Below are positions 52,748-61,090 of a stretch of DNA of 64,000 bases, piece after piece. The first letter of the stretch is position 1. Each line of letters begins with the position of its first letter. The notes under the pieces are model-generated. The model did not search any database, had not been told where the DNA came from, and saw only the letters and a program-made list of their open reading frames with translations. Source of the stretch: a virus. Location: positions 1-64,000 of the IMG/VR virus record IMGVR_UViG_3300009154_000042. The stretch is one strand, 5' to 3'. Both the position numbers and the translations under genes were made by a program.

Positions 52748-53604
52748 AAGATTACCTTTGACAATGCCTTTTCCTTGTTAGCACCTTTAGGTGTGCCAAC
52801 TTCACCTGACTTAACTGTGACCATACTCTTGAACAAGCCCATAATACGCTTTGCACTACGAGGATTTACAATAGTATTCTTTACATCTAATAGCAGTTGA
52901 TCAAAGCTCTTGTCAAGATCGTAATTATCTAATAGTGTGACTACATCATTCCAATTCTGACTGGTCCACATAACGTCATGCTCTATTTCTTCATACGTGC
53001 CTGGTTTGTAATGAACCAGGCGTAACTCCAGTTTAGAACTGCTTAACGTGAATTCATATTCACGGTCACGCCAAGGCAACATGTAACCGGCAAGATCATT
53101 TAACTTTGAAAAAATTTCAACATATGGCGTTTCAATGGCCTCAACCTTAACAAGACCTAGCACAAGACCCTGTTTTTCAGCAGGCATATCAAGAAACTGC
53201 CTCTTAAACTCCATTTCTTCTTCAGTTAGTGCAACGATAGTATCAATCTGCACAGAATATCCTAGTGTCTTGTTATGAAAACGAACAGATACAAGTTCAC
53301 CAGTGTTGCTTGTACGCTTGCCGCGATGCTTTTCTGAAGTGAACGGTACAATCACATCCTCAGGAAATTCCTGAAGATACTTAACTAGATTCTGTTTAAG
53401 TACTTGCTTAGTAAGACTTGTATGAATATGAACAATCAAATCGATGTCACCAAACGTAGTCTTAGTAAGGTCGGAGTTATAGCTGCCGGATGTAACCATA
53501 TCAACAAAGCCAGGAAAATCTCCCATTACTTCACGAAACTCGTCAACAAACTGTGCAAAGTCTGCACGGTTACGAACACGCTCTGCACCAGTTACACCGC
53601 TCAT
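52735..53604 (-). CDS. Polymerase-beta-type nucleotidyltransferase 1
   Basis: 289 residues. 'TSGSYNSDLTKTTFGDIDLIVHI' has the G-S-x(9-10)-D-x-D site of the Pol beta nucleotidyltransferase superfamily (minimal/CCA-adding type), which transfers an NMP to a hydroxyl. The C-terminal half is helical and charged. It overlaps the NadM-like gene by 13 bases and the second nucleotidyltransferase by 4. The substrate is not known; tRNA, a protein or a sugar are all possible for this fold. Confidence 0.75.
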   Translation of the reverse strand: MSGVTGAERVRNRADFAQFVDEFREVMGDFPGFVDMVTSGSYNSDLTKTTFGDIDLIVHIHTSLTKQVLKQNLVKYLQEFPEDVIVPFTSEKHRGKRTSNTGELVSVRFHNKTLGYSVQIDTIVALTEEEMEFKRQFLDMPAEKQGLVLGLVKVEAIETPYVEIFSKLNDLAGYMLPWRDREYEFTLSSSKLELRLVHYKPGTYEEIEHDVMWTSQNWNDVVTLLDNYDLDKSFDQLLLDVKNTIVNPRSAKRIMGLFKSMVTVKSGEVGTPKGANKEKALSKVILCLA

Positions 53605-54542
53605 ATAAACTCTTTCAGCTTAGAAGTCTCAGGCAGGAATTTGCCAGTCAACCCTAGTTCATCTTTGTAGTTCAGCCAATGATATGTTAAGTTGTCAGGA
53701 ATGTCAACCCTTGTTGAATCCAGAATCTTAAAGTAAGTACAAAGCAAGCGATACATTTGATCGGGATCAAGATTTTCAGCAAGCAACATGTAGAGCTTGT
53801 AATAATCCTCTGCATCGTCTTCGGTAATTTTAAATCCAAGATGTGAGCCAAGCACAGCTAATGCACCTGCTGGTGATACTGCCACTAACTCGCCTGTGTG
53901 CTTATCCTTAACGCCTGCGACATGCCCAAATGATAATCCTGCTATTTGAAACGCACTTAACATCAACTGTGTACGATGCAGACCTTTAACATTTGAATCT
54001 TCAGGATATGCAGCCGAGTAGTAGGAAAACTTCAGCCATTCAAGATTACCTACCATCCAGTCAATTTGTACACCTGTTCCTAAACTGGAGTTATTTTCAT
54101 CAACCTGTGGATACAGTGTAAAGATGTTACCATCTGTTACCTTCTTCCCGTCGCAGAAGATATGTTCAGCATGATCGTTAATGTACTTGGTCAACAACTT
54201 AAGAAACGCTTTAATGCGCAGTTGGTTATCATTACTAGATCGGGCCCGTTTCTTGAGTAGAATAAATTCATTCTCAAATTCTGCGGCAGCTAATCCCCAC
54301 TCTTCTAAAGACTCATATACATCATTCAGATTGAGAATATCGTCAATGCTAACGCCAAGATCAATATCACCACTTACAGCTTTCTTGCCGACAGAACCTA
54401 GGGCAATGAAGTGATCTGTATTAAAAATGTCTTTTTTAGCTGGAAATAAATTAGATAATTCAGCAAAATATGCTGTTAAAGTCGGAGTAATGTGTTCACG
54501 CTTGATGCTGCTTGTTTTATCAGCAAATACGTTTCCGCCCAT
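53601..54542 (-). CDS. Polymerase-beta-type nucleotidyltransferase 2
   Basis: 313 residues. 'IALGSVGKKAVSGDIDLGVSI' carries G-S-x(9-10)-D-x-D, as in its neighbour; overall identity between the two looks low. A later helical part (YYKLYMLLAENLDPDQMYRL) follows. The gene overlaps the fused deaminase gene by 23 bases and the next nucleotidyltransferase by 4. Two such enzymes side by side with a NadM-like protein suggest one pathway. The reaction is unknown. Confidence 0.7.
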   Translation of the reverse strand: MGGNVFADKTSSIKREHITPTLTAYFAELSNLFPAKKDIFNTDHFIALGSVGKKAVSGDIDLGVSIDDILNLNDVYESLEEWGLAAAEFENEFILLKKRARSSNDNQLRIKAFLKLLTKYINDHAEHIFCDGKKVTDGNIFTLYPQVDENNSSLGTGVQIDWMVGNLEWLKFSYYSAAYPEDSNVKGLHRTQLMLSAFQIAGLSFGHVAGVKDKHTGELVAVSPAGALAVLGSHLGFKITEDDAEDYYKLYMLLAENLDPDQMYRLLCTYFKILDSTRVDIPDNLTYHWLNYKDELGLTGKFLPETSKLKEFI

Positions 54543-55854
54543 TTGATTTACTTTCTTCTAGTGGTTGAAAAGATAGATACTCAGGATACTCTTTATTAAA
54601 ATGACGCATTACAATACCAGCAACCGCATTAGCCTCATTCTCTTCAGGCGATCCTGTGGTAGGATCGATGTCAATGTGTTGTTCATGTTGTTTTGCATGT
54701 GCCAATTCATGTGCCAATGTTCTTAGTATATCAACTGGCTGTCTATTTGCAATGGCTAATTCTAATGTGTATGAATCATTATGAAATCTGCCCATGGTAG
54801 GCTGATCACCCGAAGATAATGTCTTTTTAAGAACAATAGTTGGCATATTATCTAGATTAACAATTTTTTTAGCAAATGGCAAGAACTTTTTTAAGATTTC
54901 TTTGAAATCAGCAACATTAATTGATTCAGAAATTCCATTTTTTTCGTGAGATGCTTGGCCCATTCCTATATCTGCCAAATCCATTATGTCTTTTTTAGGA
55001 ACAAGATAAACATCTATCGTTTTTCGGTTCTCTAAACTTATGGCTTTTTTCATGCGGTTGAGCCCATCGGCAACCGTAAGATGACCATCATCATTCTGTA
55101 ACACTAATAACGGATAGTTAGTATCTGCATTAGCCATTCTCTTACGCTGCTCTGGATTATCTTCCCACCAGTCTAAGTCATGCTGTAGTTTGCTTAGTGG
55201 AAAGTCTTTTTTGAAGTATACAGGATTGCTCTTAGCAAAATCCAATACACTTTCTACGCTCCAAGTATTGCCTTCTTCGTCGCCAAACTTGCTGCCTCGA
55301 AAATAATCTTTTTGTTTTGGATGTTTATCATCTGCAAAGTTTTCATCAATTTTGTCATTCAAAAATGTATCCGCTAAAGCTTTACAGGCTTTTCTAAGAT
55401 TTTCACTATTTGTTTCTTGTAGCGTAAATTGCCGAGTGTCGTGTTCATGTTGCGTAGGATCCATATATCCACAGTAAACTTTGTGAACAGGACTTTTGTT
55501 AATTAAATCAGTGCAACTTTCTCCAACACGGTCATCCATGTGATCTGAGCACGGACTTAGTGTGGTGATAATAATACTGCCTTTGGGAATTTCACCATAT
55601 TTTTTTGTATAAGCCATCATTGCCGCCCGCTCGGCGTGGATTCTTCGACCATCTTTTCCGGGAAAGTTTAACCTTGCAACAAGGTTATTGTCAGGATCTA
55701 GAACGGCAGCAGCGACCATTCCATAATAGTCAGGATCTTTGTCCTGTCCTTGAATAACCATTTCAGCCAATTTTGTTAAAATTCTGTCAAGTTTATCGAG
55801 ATTTTTAATTTCCCAATCGGCCTGATCTTCGACAAAGAATTCTAGTAATTTCAT
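54520..55854 (-). CDS. Three-domain protein: deaminase + ParB-like + zincin
   Basis: 444 residues. The leader is MKLLEFFVEDQAD, like the T4 capsid-targeting peptide. Residues 45-130 form a cytidine-deaminase-like domain: H73-A-E75 and P101-C102 with C114 as the zinc site (TTLSPCSDHMD, then GESCTDLI). Residues about 195-290 look ParB-like, with 'YPLLVLQNDDGHLTVADGLN' then R-M. Residues 375-420 hold H382-E-L-A-H386 and nearby acidic residues (SPEENEAN), a zinc-peptidase site. I-S-E|S near 310 and L-E-E|S near 434 fit gp21 sites. The substrate of each domain is unknown. It overlaps the next gene by 23 bases. Confidence 0.7.
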   Translation of the reverse strand: MKLLEFFVEDQADWEIKNLDKLDRILTKLAEMVIQGQDKDPDYYGMVAAAVLDPDNNLVARLNFPGKDGRRIHAERAAMMAYTKKYGEIPKGSIIITTLSPCSDHMDDRVGESCTDLINKSPVHKVYCGYMDPTQHEHDTRQFTLQETNSENLRKACKALADTFLNDKIDENFADDKHPKQKDYFRGSKFGDEEGNTWSVESVLDFAKSNPVYFKKDFPLSKLQHDLDWWEDNPEQRKRMANADTNYPLLVLQNDDGHLTVADGLNRMKKAISLENRKTIDVYLVPKKDIMDLADIGMGQASHEKNGISESINVADFKEILKKFLPFAKKIVNLDNMPTIVLKKTLSSGDQPTMGRFHNDSYTLELAIANRQPVDILRTLAHELAHAKQHEQHIDIDPTTGSPEENEANAVAGIVMRHFNKEYPEYLSFQPLEESKSNGRKRIC

Positions 55855-55855
55855 A

Positions 55856-56245
55856 TTACTTGCCTAAGTCGTATTCGTCTCCGACTACATCCTTGTGAAA
55901 GTGTTCAGCTAACCGTTTACATAAATCAATTCGAAATTTTTTATTAAATATTTCTTTTGGATTTCCCGGAATATCATTTTCTTCGTAATATTTGATACAT
56001 CCAGAGTTTACCATAGGTTTCCAAACTTTGTAATCGTGAAGATCGTGCTCATCATCAAGTGTTTTTTTAAGCTCTCTGGCGATTGGCATAAAGTATTTTT
56101 TATATAAGTCATCGTCATCGATAATAAACCAAAAAATCTCATCGGATAGTCGGTTTTCTTCTTCTTTATCCATTTTATTAGGATCTTTTTTTGTTTCTTT
56201 ATTGGCGTCATGGGAGATATTGCCAAAAAATTCACAGAGTTTCAT
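55856..56245 (-). CDS. Small hypothetical protein with leader-like N-terminus
   Basis: 129 residues. It starts MKLCEFFGNISHD, again M-K-x-x-E-F-F. Most of the rest is acidic and helical (NRLSDEIFWFIIDDDDLYKK, then RELKKTLDDEHDLHDYKVW). Two bases separate it from the next gene. It is first in the long cluster, right behind tandem late-type boxes. No family is recognised. Confidence 0.55.
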   Translation of the reverse strand: MKLCEFFGNISHDANKETKKDPNKMDKEEENRLSDEIFWFIIDDDDLYKKYFMPIARELKKTLDDEHDLHDYKVWKPMVNSGCIKYYEENDIPGNPKEIFNKKFRIDLCKRLAEHFHKDVVGDEYDLGK

Positions 56246-56261
56246 AAAATTAACCTCGATT

Positions 56262-56277
56262 GATTTATATATTTATG
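56262..56277 (-). promoter_or_regulatory. Tandem late-type promoter boxes for the coupled cluster
   Basis: On the - strand, CATAAATA (56270-56277) and TATAAATC (56262-56269) lie end to end. CATAAATA is 24 bases above the ATG at 56245, with GAGG between; this spacing matches the boxes at 6507-6514 and 62396-62403. If real, the eleven-gene cluster is late, as expected for head proteins. Confidence 0.45.
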
Positions 56278-56281
56278 TGAA

Positions 56282-56749
56282 TTAATAATTCAATCGTACC
56301 GATTGTAATGTGCCCTGTCGTATATCAAGTCGTACTCTGCACCATGCATAGTCTCCTGTAAAAATAACAGCAGAAGTATAAGTTGGACGGCTAACTGCGC
56401 CACTAAATCCGCCACTAACTCCAGCACTGCCAGTTGTTTCCAGGCCAGTGTAAGTGATTCTGGTAGCCGTTAAATCAGTCCAGTCATTTTCTCCTGGATT
56501 AGGAGTTGTCGTAACTTGGATCATACATGAACCCTTGAATGATCCTTCAATGGTATAGGCAACATTATGCAATCTGCTGCCTAACCGAAAATATCCAGTA
56601 CTACGAATGGGAGTACTGAATAGAGTGAGTGTGGTAGGAGGTCTTTGTCCATTTACCATTTGCGGCATGGTTATACTGCATTGGGTATTGTGACTATTTC
56701 TAGTCAACCATGGATTATAAAACTCAAATGCTTGACTTATTGATGGCAT
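56282..56749 (-). CDS. Putative beta-sandwich virion protein
   Basis: 155 residues, almost wholly beta-strands (YTIEGSFKGSCMIQVTTTPN, then YAWCRVRLDIRQGTLQSVRL). The pattern 'G-S-F-x-G-x-x-x-[IV]-Q-x-T-x-x-P-N-P-G-E-N-D-W' resembles unnamed virion proteins of many phages. It overlaps the gene before it by 13 bases. It is last in the chaperone operon, which is unusual for a structural protein. The role is not known. Confidence 0.55.
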   Translation of the reverse strand: MPSISQAFEFYNPWLTRNSHNTQCSITMPQMVNGQRPPTTLTLFSTPIRSTGYFRLGSRLHNVAYTIEGSFKGSCMIQVTTTPNPGENDWTDLTATRITYTGLETTGSAGVSGGFSGAVSRPTYTSAVIFTGDYAWCRVRLDIRQGTLQSVRLNY

Positions 56750-57441
56750 ATATCGTCCTCAGATACACTATTTATTAGTGTACTTCGGACAATATAGTGC
56801 TCTGTCTTTAATAAATTTTTACCTAAGTATAGTTGAATAAATGCCAAGGATTTATCATTTTCTATATCAAATGTTATGTAAGTTCGCCATCTCTTGATTC
56901 CTTGAAACCACTCTTTTGTGTAGTAAGGAATATCTATGCTATCTTCATAGTTGATTAACCAGTTGTGCATTTTCAATCGGTCATCCACTGGCATTAATTG
57001 ATTTAGATAAACTCTATACTGAAATTTACCACCTGGAAGTTTATTGCATAATTTAATATGCTTTTTTTCAAATAACTTGATCAATTCTTCATTACCGGTA
57101 GGCTCGGTGATCTCTGTTATCCAAGATGATATAGCCGTGATGATTTTTTGATGAGTGTCATTATCTGCCGAATAAAACATGATATAACTGCCCTCACACC
57201 GTACTTTAATTGATTTATCGTTGAGAATATCTTCACTGTCATTGATAAACTTTAGTAGTTCCGCACGAGCATGTACACTGATATCATATCGTTTGTGAAT
57301 CTCCATTACACTGGTTGGATCACAGTATTTTTTTGTCGATGCCAACCCAAGTACTCTAATCAAGTATATATTTTTAACTAATGCTTCTACTTTATACGGA
57401 TATTTTCCGTAATACAGCTTTTTAGTCTTCTGATACTTCAT
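56737..57441 (-). CDS. Hypothetical protein downstream of ClpA
   Basis: 234 residues from the ATG at 57441; the upstream TTG at 57444 is less likely. The start 'KLYYGKYPYKVEALVKNIYL' recurs in small T4-like phage proteins. The middle (YIMFYSADNDTHQKIITAIS) and end (RTYITFDIENDKSLAFIQLY) suggest two repeated beta-alpha units. It overlaps ClpA by about 20 bases, so translation is probably coupled. No family is recognised; a link to ClpA (for example an adaptor) would be a guess. Confidence 0.55.
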   Translation of the reverse strand: MKYQKTKKLYYGKYPYKVEALVKNIYLIRVLGLASTKKYCDPTSVMEIHKRYDISVHARAELLKFINDSEDILNDKSIKVRCEGSYIMFYSADNDTHQKIITAISSWITEITEPTGNEELIKLFEKKHIKLCNKLPGGKFQYRVYLNQLMPVDDRLKMHNWLINYEDSIDIPYYTKEWFQGIKRWRTYITFDIENDKSLAFIQLYLGKNLLKTEHYIVRSTLINSVSEDDICHQ

Positions 57442-59701
57442 CAATTTGTTCCTTTACTTTAGGAGTTTTCTTCGCAAGTACATCAATAAAATTAAATTCA
57501 AAGTCGTCATCTTTTGCAGTGATTTCCACTACTCCACCGTTTACTAGTTTACCAAACAGTATTTCTTTGCTCAGTGGCTTTTTGATAAACTCATCAATTG
57601 TACGACCAAGAGGTCTTGCGCCCATTTTGCTATTGAATCCCTTCTTGATGAGTAATTCTACAGCATCCGGAGTTGGCTTGACAAACACATTCTTGTCCTT
57701 GATCTGTGCATTTAGGCTGTCAATAAATTTCTTGACAATTTTGATCATGACTATGTGATCTAACTTGCCAAATTCAACAATGCCATCTAGACGATTGCGG
57801 AATTCTGGTTTAAAGAAGCCATTAACTGCGTTTGTTATTTCTCCAGTTCGATCTTGATTGCCAAATCCTACACCATTTTTCTCGGCATCACTTGCTCCTA
57901 GATTTGAGGTAAGAATAATTGTGCAATTTCTACCGTCTGCCTTTTTGCCATTGGATCCTGTTACGATGCCACTGTCCATTAGACCAAGTAATATATTACT
58001 TACACTAGGATGTGCCTTCTCAATTTCATCAAACAGTAGTACGCAGTTAGGATGCTCCTGTAGTTTGGTTATCAATTGTCCAGCATTATCTTCAAATCCT
58101 GCATATCCTGGAGGAGCGCCGATAAACTTAGCAACGGAGTGTGATTCTTGAAACTCACTCATGTCAAACCGTATAAGTTGTACGTTCAACGATTCCGCAA
58201 GTGCTTTTGCCGTTTCAGTTTTGCCGCATCCAGTTGGACCAACAAACAAAAAGCTACCTATTGGCTTATCATGTGCTTTTAATCCAGCTTGTGCAATAAA
58301 AATCTTATCTAATAGAATATCAATTGCATTGTCTTGTCCATACACTCTTGTGCGCATGTTCTTCTCAAGATTCTTGAGATTCTTGTTTTCTTTGGCAGCA
58401 ATTTGTTCAACAGGCAAATTTGCCTGCTTTGCAACTTCAAAAACAATTTCATCGTGATCGACTATTCCACCAGTCTCGTCTCTGATTTTAAATCTAGCAC
58501 ATGCACTATCAATCAAGTCAATTGCCTTGTCTGGAAGATGCCGACCAGTTAGATATTTGGAACTATATGTCACGGCATCGGTGATTGCTTGATTTGTGAT
58601 TTTAACGTCATGATGCTTTTCATAAAATTTCTTAAGTCCTTTGATGATTTTAATTGCCATTGTTTCGGATGGCTCATCAATAATGACTCGTTGAAATCTA
58701 CGCATTAATGCACGATCTTTTTCAAAGTGCTTTCGGAATTCCTCCCACGTAGTTGATGCAATTACTTTGAGTGTTCCATTACTCAGTGCTGGCTTAATCA
58801 TGTTACTCATATCATTGGGACCACCACCAACTGCACCCGCTCCGCTCATCATGTGTGCCTCATCAATGAACACAATGCAGTTCTTTCGCTTTTCCAGTGC
58901 ATTAATAACTGCCTTGAGACGCTCTTCAAAGTCACCTCGATATTTTGAACCTGCAAGCATTGCACTGATATCTAGGTTATAAATTGTATGATTTTTTATA
59001 TAGTTTGGAACAGTGCCTTCGACGATTTTACGAGCCAATCCTTCGGCGATTGCAGTTTTACCAACACCGGGTTCACCAATCATCATGACACTGGACTTTT
59101 GACGCCTTGCCAGTACAAGTAGAATGTCATCAATTTCTTTTTCTCGACCAATTACTGGATCAATTTGCTTTTCAAGTACTTTGGCATTAAGATTTGTGCA
59201 AAACTGTACCAGAACTTTTTCAATTTGACTTAGGCTTGAATCCTCGTCAGTTTCGTTTGGTGTATCAAATGAGCTTTTATTCAGATAGCTGATAAATGCA
59301 TCTTGATCTATATTTGCCAGTTTGATGAAATGTACGGCATGACTTTTCTTTTCTGAAAATATTGCAAGAAAACAATCTCTTGGCTCAATTACCGTCCGAC
59401 CAGCAAACAAAACTTGAGTGAATGCACGATTAAGAACACGTTCAACGCTATTGGTCTTTCGTGGTCTTCCTTCAAGCTTTTCGACCTTGATGTCTCCAAG
59501 GTCGTTTTTAATATACTCATTCAAATTGTTTTTTAGAGAATTCGTATCTACGCCAAAATCAATCAACAACTCATTAAATTTATTGTCGGTTACTATACTA
59601 TGAAGCAAATGTTCTAACGTGACGTATTCGTGTTTATTTTTGGTTGCATTTTTAATTGCTCGTTCAAAAATTGCAGCCAAATCTGGCGTTGGTTCTAACA
59701 T
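57422..59701 (-). CDS. clpA: ClpA-type AAA+ unfoldase with ClpP-docking loop
   Basis: 759 residues, the length of bacterial ClpA (758). The N-domain (1-140: [14 protein letters not shown]) is followed by D1 with Walker [10 protein letters not shown] (near 209) and Walker [10 protein letters not shown] (near 276). D2 has GPTGCGKTE (near 488) and [11 protein letters not shown] (near 555), then '[15 protein letters not shown]'. The loop between ILTSN and FKPEFRNR, where ClpA has I-G-L, reads G-V-G-F-G (near 611-613), a form known from ClpC as a ClpP-binding tip. So it can probably feed substrates to host ClpP. It starts 11 bases below the DnaJ stop with AAGGAG. Confidence 0.92.
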   Translation of the reverse strand: MLEPTPDLAAIFERAIKNATKNKHEYVTLEHLLHSIVTDNKFNELLIDFGVDTNSLKNNLNEYIKNDLGDIKVEKLEGRPRKTNSVERVLNRAFTQVLFAGRTVIEPRDCFLAIFSEKKSHAVHFIKLANIDQDAFISYLNKSSFDTPNETDEDSSLSQIEKVLVQFCTNLNAKVLEKQIDPVIGREKEIDDILLVLARRQKSSVMMIGEPGVGKTAIAEGLARKIVEGTVPNYIKNHTIYNLDISAMLAGSKYRGDFEERLKAVINALEKRKNCIVFIDEAHMMSGAGAVGGGPNDMSNMIKPALSNGTLKVIASTTWEEFRKHFEKDRALMRRFQRVIIDEPSETMAIKIIKGLKKFYEKHHDVKITNQAITDAVTYSSKYLTGRHLPDKAIDLIDSACARFKIRDETGGIVDHDEIVFEVAKQANLPVEQIAAKENKNLKNLEKNMRTRVYGQDNAIDILLDKIFIAQAGLKAHDKPIGSFLFVGPTGCGKTETAKALAESLNVQLIRFDMSEFQESHSVAKFIGAPPGYAGFEDNAGQLITKLQEHPNCVLLFDEIEKAHPSVSNILLGLMDSGIVTGSNGKKADGRNCTIILTSNLGASDAEKNGVGFGNQDRTGEITNAVNGFFKPEFRNRLDGIVEFGKLDHIVMIKIVKKFIDSLNAQIKDKNVFVKPTPDAVELLIKKGFNSKMGARPLGRTIDEFIKKPLSKEILFGKLVNGGVVEITAKDDDFEFNFIDVLAKKTPKVKEQIDEVSED

Positions 59702-59712
59702 TTAAACTCCTT

Positions 59713-60546
59713 TTAGTTTATGTTAATGGTTTTTAGAAGATTCTTTTGATCTTCAGTCAATTTTGGTACGGTAATTTTTACTTTTACTAATAGTCTTCCT
59801 CTTTGAGAGGGATTATTAAAATTAGGCATACCGTGTCCTGATATTCCTAGGATAGTTTCATTTTGTACGCCGGAGGGAATAGTTGTTTCAAGGATCTTAT
59901 TATCGATTCCTTCGACAGTTATGGTGCATCCAGTCATTGCATCAATGCAGTTAATCTCAACTTCCTGAATAAGATCATCGCCAGACCGTTTAAACTTTGC
60001 ATGATTTTCAATATGCACAGTTAGGAGTATATCTCCCCTAGGCGCATTAGGAACTCGATCATCTCCTATTCCTGAAAGTTTGAGAGTTAATCCCTCATGA
60101 ACTCCTCTTGGAATTTTTACATTAATTTCCTGCTCTTTGCCACTTGGCAAGGTCACATTTGCAAATAATTCTTTGCCGTTAAACGCATCTTCCAGTGAAA
60201 TTGAAGTTTGTAATTGAATATTTTGATTAGTTGGACCACGTCTGTGAAAACCAAACATATCGCCGAATGGATTTCCATTTCCAAAAAACTGCTCAAACCC
60301 ACCTGGTCCACCAAACTCAAAGTGAAATCCTCCGGGTCCTTGATGAAACTGTGATTGGGGAGAGTCATATTCTGTTCTTTTTTGAGGATCTCCTAGAACA
60401 GAATATGCTTCTTGAATTTTTTGAAATTGTTCAGCATCACCGCCTCGATCTGGATGATGCTTCATTGCCAGTGAGCGAAAAGATTGTTTAATTTCTTGCT
60501 CACTGGCATTTTTACTTACGCCTAAAATTTCATAATAATCTGTCAT
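59713..60546 (-). CDS. DnaJ/CbpA-type Hsp40 co-chaperone
   Basis: 277 residues. The J domain occupies the first ~65 residues with 'MKHHPDRGGDAEQFQKIQEA' holding the essential H-P-D. A Gly/Phe-rich region follows (GPGGFHFEFGGPGG). Two beta-rich client-binding domains end the protein (LKLSGIGDDRVPNAPRGDIL, then GMPNFNNPSQRGRLLVKV). There is no zinc-finger region, so it resembles CbpA rather than full DnaJ. It would stimulate host DnaK and deliver clients. It is first in the operon with ClpA, behind a consensus sigma70 promoter. T4 encodes other chaperone factors (gp31) but not this. Confidence 0.93.
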   Translation of the reverse strand: MTDYYEILGVSKNASEQEIKQSFRSLAMKHHPDRGGDAEQFQKIQEAYSVLGDPQKRTEYDSPQSQFHQGPGGFHFEFGGPGGFEQFFGNGNPFGDMFGFHRRGPTNQNIQLQTSISLEDAFNGKELFANVTLPSGKEQEINVKIPRGVHEGLTLKLSGIGDDRVPNAPRGDILLTVHIENHAKFKRSGDDLIQEVEINCIDAMTGCTITVEGIDNKILETTIPSGVQNETILGISGHGMPNFNNPSQRGRLLVKVKITVPKLTEDQKNLLKTININ

Positions 60547-60574
60547 TTTTAAAATCCGTTATAATGTAATATTA

Positions 60575-60603
60575 ATTATACAGATTTTTACTAGCAATGT
60601 CAA
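60575..60603 (-). promoter_or_regulatory. Consensus sigma70 promoter for the dnaJ-clpA operon
   Basis: On the - strand, TTGACA (60598-60603) and TATAAT (60575-60580) are both perfect, with the ideal 17-bp spacer. It starts in the short gap after the SpeD stop and lies about 28 bases above the J-domain start codon. This is the strongest promoter seen in the window and should be read by host RNA polymerase early in infection. Confidence 0.92.
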
Positions 60604-60604
60604 A

Positions 60605-61000
60605 TTAAGAATTAATCAAAAATCCAGTATCAAGTAGCTCTAATTCATTTTCTCTATCAATGTATTTGTATTCTACTTTAGTAGGTTCAAATGGCTCAAT
60701 TGCTGCAAATACATCCTGAATATTTAAAGCACTACACGTATATACATCTAGCTGCATCATTGCAGGCTCGCATTCGTCCCATACATGCATTGCAATATGG
60801 CTAGTTTCAATAATAGTCACGGCGGTCAGTCCGCGATTACCGACCATGTCAGAATATACAGCGTAGGGGCCCATTAAAATTTTCATATCGATTTGACCTA
60901 CTAGATTTTTCATCCAGTCTTGAATCGCTTCGGCACATTGTGGTGGATTATTTAACTCTGCTCTGACGATAAGATGCTTGTGTTCAAGTACTTTACCCAT
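60605..61000 (-). CDS. speD: S-adenosylmethionine decarboxylase proenzyme
   Basis: 131 residues from the ATG at 61000, which has GGGAAGG just upstream; a longer reading to 61036 lacks this and adds 12 unlike residues. 'IIETSHIAMHVWDE' and 'MQLDVYTCSALN' hold the Ser that should become pyruvoyl, the catalytic His and Cys. Bacterial forms cut at Glu-Ser; here the residue before Ser is Thr. 'EHKHLIVRAELNNPP' and 'MKILMGPYAVYSDMVGNRG' match the phage SpeD type. The enzyme makes decarboxylated SAM for spermidine synthesis. It is a known auxiliary gene of cyanophages and related phages. Confidence 0.85.
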   Translation of the reverse strand: MGKVLEHKHLIVRAELNNPPQCAEAIQDWMKNLVGQIDMKILMGPYAVYSDMVGNRGLTAVTIIETSHIAMHVWDECEPAMMQLDVYTCSALNIQDVFAAIEPFEPTKVEYKYIDRENELELLDTGFLINS

Positions 61001-61060
61001 TTCATACCTTCCCTGTTTAAATGGTGATATCCGCATGGATAGAAATCGTCCGCGGTGTTT

Positions 61061-61068
61061 TATTTATT
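61061..61068 (-). promoter_or_regulatory. Possible late-type box upstream of speD
   Basis: AATAAATA on the - strand, 60 bases above the speD start. The distance differs from the 23-24 bases of the other late boxes, so it is weak evidence. Confidence 0.2.
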
Positions 61069-61090
61069 CTTTTTTATAGATAAATTTAAT

